Virus record (IMG/VR): IMGVR_UViG_3300028177_000007
Coordinates: 1 to 55,586 of that record
Length of the DNA: 55,586 bases
Reading direction: 5' to 3' (one strand)
Source: a virus
Position numbers and translations under genes: made by a program. Below, in pieces: positions 9,449 through 17,939 of the stretch. The stretch's first letter is position 1; the number at the start of each line of letters is the position of its first letter. The notes beneath the pieces are model-generated. The model had not been told where the DNA came from. It did no database searches and saw only the letters and a program-made list of their open reading frames with translations.

Positions 9449-12400
9449 CAGACCAAAACTCCTGCGGAGGCGTTGCGGTTTGGCTTCATTTCTTTCCGAA
9501 TATCTTGAAGTAGTTCAGCTGCACGCTCTGCGATTTCAAGATGTATTCGTTTGCGCAAAACATCTGCAGGTGTTGTGCTCGCAATAGCTCCCGGAAGATT
9601 ACTCATGAACGAATCAACATTCATAAGGTCTATTCCGTCTGGGTTTGTGAATTTGACACCAACTCCAAGACGATCGAATCGTTCTTGTGCTTTTTTGGCT
9701 GCAAGATGTTGGCGAAGCCAGTTGACATTTCGTAGACCTGTAACTCGTCCTTCGCTTATGGCGTCGTAGAAGTAACCAATTTCGGCGTCACTAAATCCTG
9801 CGCTGCGCAACCTAGCCGCTGCGGATTTGTCGTTTTTCCCTGTATCTGCATCACTGAGTTTGAGATTGCGCCAATTGAGCTTGTTGACCGGGTAGCGGAC
9901 AAACTCGATGTCGTCCATATCGATACCCCCGGCGATTTGTGCTTCATGGTGCTCGCCGTCGGGGGAGAGGTCTCTGTAGTTTCCAGTTGTTCCCGCTTTT
10001 AACAGGTCGTGCATTTTCACGGTGTTGTTGAAGGGGCCGTCTTCTTGCCCGCCATTCCAGCGGGGGGTGTGTGCGGCCAGAATTTCGTCAGCATCGTTTG
10101 AATTCATTGGTGTCGGGATAGCTCCACGACTCATGGCATCGCCAGTTCCGTAATGGGTTCTATCAGATACCTCTGGGCGCAGAACGATGTCGATGTCTCC
10201 ACCCATTGCTGCTGGATCTCCCCAAGGGGCTGTTCCTTCTGAATCCCAGAAGTCAGGGAGTCGCTCCATTAATGGTCCGTCAATGGCATCGAGGCTTTCG
10301 GATATCTGGTCATCATCCATGGCGTGATACAGGTGCCCACTTATTGGTCGCTGAGACGCCGGGGTATTTGTGTCAAAACCGTTACGAAGGTCATAATCCA
10401 TGCGTAAATCCGCAACACTGTTTTCGCCGTATGGAATATCTGGCCTTGAGTGGCTGCCTGTTTCTAATAGGTTTTCGAATTCGTCCGAATCGAGCAGGAC
10501 TCTTGGTCTCCGGTCGAATCCTCGGTGGAATTGAACAGCAGCCTTGGCGATAGTCTCACTAACTTCGTCTTTTTCGTGGTTGGATAGAAACTCAGCAACC
10601 TCTGGGTCGATGTCCAAAAATGAACCATTTGGTCCCTGTAGGTATTTCCAATCTTCGGAGTAACGGTCAGATTCTAGAGTCGGCACATGCATTAGATCAT
10701 CCAAAGAGTCGTTGAGCTTCTCATTGTGATCCGAAAGTGCCCTACTGCGACTTTGGATCGGCGGTAAGGCTCTAGAAGTGCGATCAGTTGCATAGTTGCT
10801 TCCCCAACCACTGGGAGCGGAGAACGCTGAGTCCGGAATCGCTTCAGCCAAGTCGGCGTTGCGGACGGTCATCGTTTCTGCTGCGCCGGGGTTGTCACTT
10901 TGCTTTCTCACACGAATCGACCGCATGCCCGTTCTGGAACCCCTGTCACGATGACGCTTAAGGATCGAGTGCTGCTGCTGGAGCCGCCGCTTACGTTCCT
11001 TCAACGCTTCTCGCTCAACGGATATTTCGGCAACCGAATTATCAAATTCTTCACGGGTAATAACGAAACCATCTTCATCTTCTCGGAGCTGAAGGAGTTC
11101 TGTTTCGAGAGCCCGTTCGCGCCCTACTGCGGTTTGGATTTCACGTTCCATGTTTCGCAGTTCTATTTCTCTGCGCTGAGAACGCATCCCGCCACGAGTG
11201 ATGTCGTCCCACTCGCTGTTGGCTCCCGGTCGTGCAAGCCGCCCCATGCTTCCGCCGGACTCAGATTCCTCAATACGTCGTCTTCTTGCACGGTCAGCCA
11301 TATGTCGCCGCATGCTGGGATCAGAAAGATCAATCCAATTCCCGCCTTGTTCGGGTCTGTCTCGAAGAGTGGGACGGAATTCCCAGATTGAACCATCTGG
11401 TTCTTCGTGAGTCTCTCCATGGAATTTTCCGACTCGGGTAATTTCGTCAAACACGCCATCCATGCGACGGGAAGATCGCATTCCACGTTCTTCGATCGGG
11501 CTTTCAGGCAGTGAACTTTTCTGTTCTCTAAGCTCAGCCTGTCGTTTCGCCCATGTCCCCGGTACGTCTGGAAGCGTCGAAGGGTGTGGGGCAGCTTCAT
11601 CCGGTCCAGCAGGTGCCCGCTGCATGCCCATATCGTCGGCAAAGGCCACCCCGTAACCAAGAGCCTCGTTGACTGGCATATGAACAACGACAACGTTCTT
11701 GTGGCCCAAGATTTCGTCTTCGTCTCCCGTCAGGCTGGCAACCGCTACGAGCATCGCCCAGCGGTGATGACCATCAAGAATGAATCCGTCATCGGTAACC
11801 AAAATCGGATCTGAAGAACCTTCGAATCCCTTGAAGAGCCAGTGATCCGGGTTCTTGATATATGTCCCATCGGGTTGCTTTATGGTGGCCTTCCGGGCTT
11901 CTTTCATCACCTTAGGTCCAATTAGTTCGTTCTGACTGGCCTTCAGGTGCAACAAAGCCTTTTTGATTGGGTTCTCTGTGCCGGTTTCGAGATCATCGCC
12001 GGGCCGCAAATCTGCTTTGCCAAATCCACCCTCGACTCGAACGCCGTCTGCCCTCAGTCGATCGATTAATTCGCGAGTGGTATCTGCTCCGAACTGGGTA
12101 GCTTTCGCTGCTTCTTCAAGGATTTCTTCCTCAGACAGTTTACCTTCCAGCCGAAGTTGTCTCGCCTTTTCGTCGAACTGGTCGTGCCAGAGTGTGGCGG
12201 CTTTTGTCGCCGCGCCCCCTGCATCCAACACTTCCTCGTGAGCTTCTCGTCTAGCGGTCCAGCCGTCCGTGGACTTGAACCAGTCTTCATATTCATCCGT
12301 TGAGGGGTCGACATGACCGGCTGCGTTGGCGAGCTTGGTAAGAGCATCCTCATACTGTTTCTGGTGTTCTTCTGTGTCGAAATCCCAGACAGGACCACTG

Positions 12401-15400
12401 AACTGAGGCATACTATTTCGTAATATGCCTTCGTGGTCATAGCAGAACATGTTTGAGCCCGCTACGGAAACCTTGCATAAGTCATAATGTTCCTTGCCGA
12501 GCATGAATGGGGTATTAGTAGCTTCCAACTGTGCGATTAGGCGCTGTGCTTCAACGTCGTTTCCGTTTTCCAATGCCTCCGCAATAGGTATTCCGTTTTC
12601 CAATGCCTCGGCGAATTCCTTATGCAGTAGCGACTGGATCTCTTCGCCGGTAACTGAATCAGTTGGAACAATCTTGACGTGCATGAGTTTGTCGGAATCA
12701 GATTCTTCAGGGTTAAGGCGGTAATTATCTAAAATGATTCTCATTGCAAGTTCTGTCTGATCAGCGGTGACGACGAGAGGTTTGCCATGGAAAAACTTCA
12801 GCTTCTCTTTGTCGCTAAGGTTCATGTAATCGTCGAGACTTTCGACGAACCTACCTTCAGCTAATGCTTCCTTAACGGCTGCAATACTCTCTCGGTGTCT
12901 TTGTTTGCGTTGTTCCAGCCCTTTGTGGCCACCAAACTTTTGACGCAACCGCCCCAAAATGGTGGGGGGCGCTTGGTCTAATCTGTCCAGCTCTAGCTCT
13001 AGGTCGTCGAGTATCACGTGATCGTTGATCTCCTCGGGAGTGAAACTTTGTCCCACAGTGGCCCTTGTGGAACGCATCCCGCCATCGCCCCTCCGGACAA
13101 TGTTTTCCCATTCGCTTCCAGCCCCCGGGCGAGCAAGTCGTCCCATGCTTCGACCCTCTTGAGCCTCCAATTGGCGTCTGCGTGTGGCGCGTTCGGCTAT
13201 TTCTCGTCGGTTTGCAGGGTCTGTCATATCACGCCAGAAACCACCTTTTTCTGGACGATCCCGAAGAGTAGGGCGAAACTCCCAGACTGAGCCGTCTGGT
13301 TCTTCGTGTGTTTCTCCGGAAAACTTTCCGACTCTGGGTCCGTTGTCGAATTGGCCCAATTCTCGCCTAGAGCGCATACCGCCCTCAGCGCCGCCCAACC
13401 ACTGTCCATTCCATGCTTCAAACGGGCCGACGGCTGGCAAAATATCGTTGTCGATGAGCTCCACCAAAACTGCTGGGTCGAACAGGTCGTCAATTAGCAC
13501 CTGCCATTCGCCCTCACCACTTAATGCTCCGATCCAAACATATTTTGTTCCATCGGACGCAGTTTTGATTTCACCGTCCCCGCCGCTGCCCCAACTGTGT
13601 ATTTCTGTTCGATGCCGCAATCGTCTAGCAGTTTCGAGCTTTCGCTTCTCCGTAGTTAGTTGGCGTTCTTGCCTCTTCCTCGCCGCTGCTGCTTCTATCT
13701 TTTTCACAGCACTAGTTGGAATGATGATGCCTGATGGCGTCATAACTTCGCCCGGTTCGAGAGGAGTGTCCCAAGGCGCTTCACCCATGTCAGTGTCGGG
13801 AACAATGGAACCGGGTTTAAACGGAACGTCAACCTCTGGAATCCCGTAGACAACGTCTGCTATGTCTGCGTCCATCCAATCAAGAACTTCATTGAGTTCG
13901 TCGCCTGCGATGCCTCCGGTTCGTTTAAGAGCCGCTAGTTCAGCTGTTCCCTCTAGAAACAACAGGTTGAGGTGGGCTTTCGCCGAATTGTGAACAGGTA
14001 GTCCTCTGGCGTCCAAAGGACTCACATATTGACCCGGAGTAATATCTTCTGCATAACCACCAGAGGTTGCTTGCAGGAAACCTTGAACCATGTCTTGGTA
14101 ATATTGTCCTGCGAGAAGATGCAGCATGCTTCCCTCAAATTGGACCATGTCCATCGGGGGAAAGTCGGTAGTGGTGCCGGGTGGAAGCGCATCTTGGAAT
14201 GTGGAGACAACGGCCATAACGAACTGTTCGTTTGTCCATTCAGAAGGATGTGCAGTTAATGATTCGAGTCCAGTGCCATCCCTTTTGTAAATCGAGAATT
14301 GACCATCACGCTCATAAGCTTCCAACACACGTTGTGCAATCTGTTGATACTGTTTAACGTGCGCAAGTTCGTGGTATCCGACATGCATGGAAAAGGCTTC
14401 GAGACTTCCGCCGTGAGCAGCAGCAGTAAGGTCATTTGCATATTGTTTATGCCAGTATTCCATTTTTTCAGTATGTGTAAGAAAGTCTGCGATTGCCGCC
14501 CATTTCTCGGCGTCTGTTACTGATGCTGAAAAGGTACCTCCAGCGTCAACCTGTACGAGTTTCGGTCGACCATCTGGACCCTCATGAGTTAGTCCACCCT
14601 CTTGAAACGGTCGCAGGGCAATGGCAGTAGCGTTGAATTCGAGTTTGGTAGCCATTCCGGTGCCGGTACCTTCCCAGAGGGGAATGCATTCCCCTTCGGT
14701 ACCCCAATAGCTTTGGAAGTCGTCATAATCTGGGTTGTAGGCTCGGAAAGAAATCTTTTTGAGACCGCTCATGGCTCTCGGATCGTCTCCGAACTCGTGA
14801 AGAGTCGAACCTAAGAAGCCTCGCATCGCTGATTCGTGTCGACCAACAAGACCGTCAACCATTTCCATCGCAGTGGGGTCTTTGGCTCTATACGCATCCC
14901 GGATTGCTTGTGCGCCCGTTTTGGTTTGTGCACCCATGAAACTGAATACGTCTTCGCGTACTGTCGCACGCATCTTTTCCAAATTTTGACGCATCGTAAG
15001 ATTGTCGTCCCAGAGTTCTTCTCCGAACATGCCGGTGAACAATCCCTTCCATTCCAGATCAGGGAAATCACCGGTATCTACGTCGGTCATCGCTTCCAAC
15101 AATGACCACATATCCTCGTTTAGTTCGTCTCCAGCCGAGATGCCGTACTGATCCATTAAAGATTGAATAACGGTGTTGCGTTCAATCAAGGCTGCTTCAA
15201 TCGATGCAGTATTACCAATAAGCTGTCCGGCCTTACCTGCGGTTGCGCGCCGTTCTGCGATATTGGATCTCAGCTGTTCCGCTTCGCTGTCGCCTCGACC
15301 GGGTAATGACCAGCTTCGACCTCTACCGGATCTGAGACTATTGACAAGACCCCGGACTGTGTCGCGTAATACCTCCACAGGTGAAAAACAGTTTGTGCCG

Positions 15401-16053
15401 AACTCGTCGGTGAACTGGTTGGCTGCTGGGGTACCGGGGGGGCAACGAAACTTCCCTAAAGCGTCAACAATGAGACCAAGGCCGCTGGCGGCACGTCCCC
15501 CAAGGCTTTGGCCCGGAAGGGTGTCTTTGAGGGTTCTGCCGAGACCTTTGACCTTAATTTCTTCCTCAGTCTCAATGATTGGTTGACCCGTTCTTGGGTC
15601 CTGATCGTAAGTCCGTATCCGAATCTGAGGTCGGGTTGCTCGCCACTGCATAGCGTCAGCCATATTGGAGCGCTGTTCTTCTTTCGGCACTGCTTTAGGC
15701 GGATCAATCCACCCGAAATTATCTTGACCTGTTTTGAGGTCACGAGCAGTGACATGCAGTTTGAAAACTTGTCCGGGATCACGAACACCCTTGGGGTCGT
15801 AACGAACCTCGGGCTCTATTTCTTTAACTCCTGAACCGGCTGTGCGTTTTTTGGACTTATCTTTTTCCTGTTCAGGGGAATCTCCGATGCTGCCATCAAG
15901 CGCCTTAACTACAATTTGGGCGTTAAGGGTTGGCTGTGCAGCAAGAATGTTTCTGCGTTCAAGAAAGTCCAGCCCAGCAGCTTCTAAATCTCGCCGACTA
16001 CGGCGAATTCTTGCTGAGAGGTAGGTTCTTTTTTTTGGAGAGAACTCGGTCAT
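9448..16053 (-). CDS. Giant multidomain protein: HExxH, ParB-like segment, GMRS repeats, possible ART-like C-terminus
   Basis: 2201 aa, the largest gene here. Start ATG at 16053 with AGGTGG upstream. Visible parts in order: an N-terminal region with a Cys-pair motif (F-R-C-P-P-G, near residue 203); a zincin-like H-E-L-A-H at residues 561-565 with a downstream E-G-T-A-E-L that could give the third ligand; five G-M-R-S motifs at residues 892, 992, 1524, 1622 and 1709; two copies of an 87-90 residue module ending at the motifs at 992 and 1622; a segment with I-L-D-G-H-H-R-W near residue 1429, typical of ParB-like folds in phage head proteins; and a C-terminal region with F-H-R-G-F and E-A-Q-I-A-G-G that is weakly reminiscent of ADP-ribosyltransferases. 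The last assignment is tentative. Probably carried in or on the capsid. Confidence 0.85.
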   Translation of the reverse strand: MTEFSPKKRTYLSARIRRSRRDLEAAGLDFLERRNILAAQPTLNAQIVVKALDGSIGDSPEQEKDKSKKRTAGSGVKEIEPEVRYDPKGVRDPGQVFKLHVTARDLKTGQDNFGWIDPPKAVPKEEQRSNMADAMQWRATRPQIRIRTYDQDPRTGQPIIETEEEIKVKGLGRTLKDTLPGQSLGGRAASGLGLIVDALGKFRCPPGTPAANQFTDEFGTNCFSPVEVLRDTVRGLVNSLRSGRGRSWSLPGRGDSEAEQLRSNIAERRATAGKAGQLIGNTASIEAALIERNTVIQSLMDQYGISAGDELNEDMWSLLEAMTDVDTGDFPDLEWKGLFTGMFGEELWDDNLTMRQNLEKMRATVREDVFSFMGAQTKTGAQAIRDAYRAKDPTAMEMVDGLVGRHESAMRGFLGSTLHEFGDDPRAMSGLKKISFRAYNPDYDDFQSYWGTEGECIPLWEGTGTGMATKLEFNATAIALRPFQEGGLTHEGPDGRPKLVQVDAGGTFSASVTDAEKWAAIADFLTHTEKMEYWHKQYANDLTAAAHGGSLEAFSMHVGYHELAHVKQYQQIAQRVLEAYERDGQFSIYKRDGTGLESLTAHPSEWTNEQFVMAVVSTFQDALPPGTTTDFPPMDMVQFEGSMLHLLAGQYYQDMVQGFLQATSGGYAEDITPGQYVSPLDARGLPVHNSAKAHLNLLFLEGTAELAALKRTGGIAGDELNEVLDWMDADIADVVYGIPEVDVPFKPGSIVPDTDMGEAPWDTPLEPGEVMTPSGIIIPTSAVKKIEAAAARKRQERQLTTEKRKLETARRLRHRTEIHSWGSGGDGEIKTASDGTKYVWIGALSGEGEWQVLIDDLFDPAVLVELIDNDILPAVGPFEAWNGQWLGGAEGGMRSRRELGQFDNGPRVGKFSGETHEEPDGSVWEFRPTLRDRPEKGGFWRDMTDPANRREIAERATRRRQLEAQEGRSMGRLARPGAGSEWENIVRRGDGGMRSTRATVGQSFTPEEINDHVILDDLELELDRLDQAPPTILGRLRQKFGGHKGLEQRKQRHRESIAAVKEALAEGRFVESLDDYMNLSDKEKLKFFHGKPLVVTADQTELAMRIILDNYRLNPEESDSDKLMHVKIVPTDSVTGEEIQSLLHKEFAEALENGIPIAEALENGNDVEAQRLIAQLEATNTPFMLGKEHYDLCKVSVAGSNMFCYDHEGILRNSMPQFSGPVWDFDTEEHQKQYEDALTKLANAAGHVDPSTDEYEDWFKSTDGWTARREAHEEVLDAGGAATKAATLWHDQFDEKARQLRLEGKLSEEEILEEAAKATQFGADTTRELIDRLRADGVRVEGGFGKADLRPGDDLETGTENPIKKALLHLKASQNELIGPKVMKEARKATIKQPDGTYIKNPDHWLFKGFEGSSDPILVTDDGFILDGHHRWAMLVAVASLTGDEDEILGHKNVVVVHMPVNEALGYGVAFADDMGMQRAPAGPDEAAPHPSTLPDVPGTWAKRQAELREQKSSLPESPIEERGMRSSRRMDGVFDEITRVGKFHGETHEEPDGSIWEFRPTLRDRPEQGGNWIDLSDPSMRRHMADRARRRRIEESESGGSMGRLARPGANSEWDDITRGGMRSQRREIELRNMEREIQTAVGRERALETELLQLREDEDGFVITREEFDNSVAEISVEREALKERKRRLQQQHSILKRHRDRGSRTGMRSIRVRKQSDNPGAAETMTVRNADLAEAIPDSAFSAPSGWGSNYATDRTSRALPPIQSRSRALSDHNEKLNDSLDDLMHVPTLESDRYSEDWKYLQGPNGSFLDIDPEVAEFLSNHEKDEVSETIAKAAVQFHRGFDRRPRVLLDSDEFENLLETGSHSRPDIPYGENSVADLRMDYDLRNGFDTNTPASQRPISGHLYHAMDDDQISESLDAIDGPLMERLPDFWDSEGTAPWGDPAAMGGDIDIVLRPEVSDRTHYGTGDAMSRGAIPTPMNSNDADEILAAHTPRWNGGQEDGPFNNTVKMHDLLKAGTTGNYRDLSPDGEHHEAQIAGGIDMDDIEFVRYPVNKLNWRNLKLSDADTGKNDKSAAARLRSAGFSDAEIGYFYDAISEGRVTGLRNVNWLRQHLAAKKAQERFDRLGVGVKFTNPDGIDLMNVDSFMSNLPGAIASTTPADVLRKRIHLEIAERAAELLQDIRKEMKPNRNASAGVLV
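11179..11439 (-). repeat. GMRS module, copy B
   Basis: 87 codons from T-R-V-G to G-M-R-S in the second half of the 2201-aa protein; the same core features as copy A. Confidence 0.85.
13069..13338 (-). repeat. GMRS module, copy C
   Basis: 90 codons from P-R-V-G to G-M-R-S in the middle of the 2201-aa protein. It carries three extra residues (R-R-G-D-G-G) before the end motif. Confidence 0.85.
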
Positions 16054-16077
16054 TCGGACCCACCTTTCGGGGAGCCC

Positions 16078-17895
16078 CTAAATGGGACCGTTGTTATTGG
16101 TTTCCTCCGCGAGTAATTCAAATTCGATCAGAGAAGCCATGAATTCTGCATCATCTGCACTCAGGATCGCTTTTTCGTCACTACCAGCAACCCAGTTGGT
16201 CGGAATAAGTTCTTCCAGACCAAGATCTTTAGCTCGCTTCATAATGTGAGCTTTTGTTGCTGGTTTGTTACTTGCCCGACCATAAGCCTGAACCGCATTA
16301 CGGAGATCTTCTTCCGACACAATCGGATATGAACCATCCTTCATGGCGTGACCCTGATCGGCCAAATCGTCGCGCTCATCGTCTGAGAACGCACGCTTAA
16401 GGGCGATTTCAGCAGCTTCGGCCTCGATGGCCTCTGCCTCGTCCGGCTCGTATGTGTCATAACCCAAAACTTCACCGTCAAGAGCAACGAACACATCATG
16501 TGACTTGCCATCTACGCCATTAATTTCTATCGCGTAGCAGTCGAAAGATTCGAATACATCCGGCTCTACGGCGTTGACTACACCTTCGATTGTCTTAACC
16601 GCGATTTCGGCAGCCTCGCTGAAGTCAACAAGGTCAACTGTTTCGAAAGCATCTTTTTGTTCAAAGACAGAATCGTCGAGGCGGCTAAAGCCGAGAACCT
16701 CTCCAGACTTAGCTTCAACGAATACTTCGATAACCTTTTTGCCGTCAACATCAAGATCGCAGATAAAGAGATCTGCGCGATCTGAATAAACAGAATCAAT
16801 TACCGTTGCGTACTCTGCGCCCTTGAATTGGACTTCAAGAGCTTGTTCAACTTCGAGCAAGCTGGGCATGCCCTTTTCAGAGACGCAGCCGCCCGGGCAG
16901 TCGTCGCAAACAGAGGCGTTGCCGGGGTAGACCTTTCGGTCGAGGGCACACAAATATGCACCGACAGATTTCTTAGCTGAGGACTCTTCGTATTCTTCAT
17001 CTTCTTCCTCCTCCTCTTCCTCAGCAAGAGCTGGGGCTGGGGGAACTTCTTCCTCTTCGGCAGCGGGAGCCGGAGGGGCTTCCTCTACGGGAGCGGCTGG
17101 AGCAGCGGCGGCAGGATCGGCAGCAGGAGCAGCAGGAGGAGGAGCAGCAGCAGCAGGAGCCTCTTCCTCTTCGGCATCCTCTTCCTCTTCTTCCTCATCG
17201 TCGACGTTTAGGCGGCTTTCGCGCATCATAACGCCAGCTTTTTCGTCCTTTTCTTCCTCTAGGCCGACCCAACCGTCATCTTCAGTTTTTTCTACGATCG
17301 GCTCGTCTTCAGAAATTGGTTCGTTATCAACCTTTTCATCGATTGACTCATCTTCGGTCTTTTCTTCTACATCATCTTCAGATTTAGCCTCTGTAGCTTC
17401 GTGCTCGTCGTGATCCGGGTCGTCATCGTCATCCTCTAATTGGGTATCAGAGTTATCGCGAGTGTCTTTTTCAATACGACGCTTTTCGGCTTCAACCTCG
17501 GAGACCTCGTCCATGACGCTGGCTTTTTCTTCAAGTGCCTTGATCAGCACTGCGTCCTCGTCGTCCAGAGTTTCATCATTAACGATGGCTTGTTCCATTG
17601 GACTCTCTTTCAGTTCGACCGCTGATGCGCCACACTTACCGCACATCTTACTACCTGCAGTATACTCGCAATCAGTAGTACTGTAGCCCTTAGAACATGT
17701 AAGCGCTGTACCATCGGTGTTCAGCTTGACTACGTTTTCTTCTTCCAGACCCATTTGTTGAGGCTCCTTGTACTGCATGGCTCTGGACAGACACCCCTTA
17801 GGGTTGATGCAGCCGACACATGGCTTTGCGACCTTTTCGCCGCTCAACATGCATTGGTACTTCGATTGTTTGCCTCGGAGACCGCTATTAGACAT
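16078..17895 (-). CDS. Cys-rich, acidic protein with PepSY-like region
   Basis: 605 aa. Start ATG at 17895 with a GAGG/AGGA leader. The N-terminus has a cluster C-x2-C-x5-C (C-V-G-C-I-N-P-K-G-C), then C-G-K-C. A related cluster (C-D-D-C-P-G-G-C) recurs near residue 335. Between them lies a very acidic low-complexity region of Asp/Glu with Ala/Pro runs (about residues 110-320). Next come two PepSY-like beta segments (around 355-510), including E-V-L-G-F and E-V-L-G-Y. The C-terminus contains A-T-K-A-H-I-M-K-R-A-K-D-L-G-L, a short helical element often fused to phage capsid or protease genes. It could be a scaffold-like or capsid-associated protein. Function unproven. Confidence 0.75.
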   Translation of the reverse strand: MSNSGLRGKQSKYQCMLSGEKVAKPCVGCINPKGCLSRAMQYKEPQQMGLEEENVVKLNTDGTALTCSKGYSTTDCEYTAGSKMCGKCGASAVELKESPMEQAIVNDETLDDEDAVLIKALEEKASVMDEVSEVEAEKRRIEKDTRDNSDTQLEDDDDDPDHDEHEATEAKSEDDVEEKTEDESIDEKVDNEPISEDEPIVEKTEDDGWVGLEEEKDEKAGVMMRESRLNVDDEEEEEEDAEEEEAPAAAAPPPAAPAADPAAAAPAAPVEEAPPAPAAEEEEVPPAPALAEEEEEEEDEEYEESSAKKSVGAYLCALDRKVYPGNASVCDDCPGGCVSEKGMPSLLEVEQALEVQFKGAEYATVIDSVYSDRADLFICDLDVDGKKVIEVFVEAKSGEVLGFSRLDDSVFEQKDAFETVDLVDFSEAAEIAVKTIEGVVNAVEPDVFESFDCYAIEINGVDGKSHDVFVALDGEVLGYDTYEPDEAEAIEAEAAEIALKRAFSDDERDDLADQGHAMKDGSYPIVSEEDLRNAVQAYGRASNKPATKAHIMKRAKDLGLEELIPTNWVAGSDEKAILSADDAEFMASLIEFELLAEETNNNGPI

Positions 17896-17939
17896 TGTAT
17901 CCTACCTCTTGCGTCTTATTAGTATTAGTAGACATCATC

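Noticed and set aside
10900-11391. 163-codon plus-strand frame opposite the 2201-aa gene
   Set aside because: Antisense to a well-supported gene and without ribosome-binding site or recognisable domain.
16900-17220. Tract rich in GAG/GAA-type triplets, resembling a microsatellite
   Set aside because: It is in frame and encodes acidic low-complexity protein with irregular units, so it is coding composition and not a DNA repeat array.
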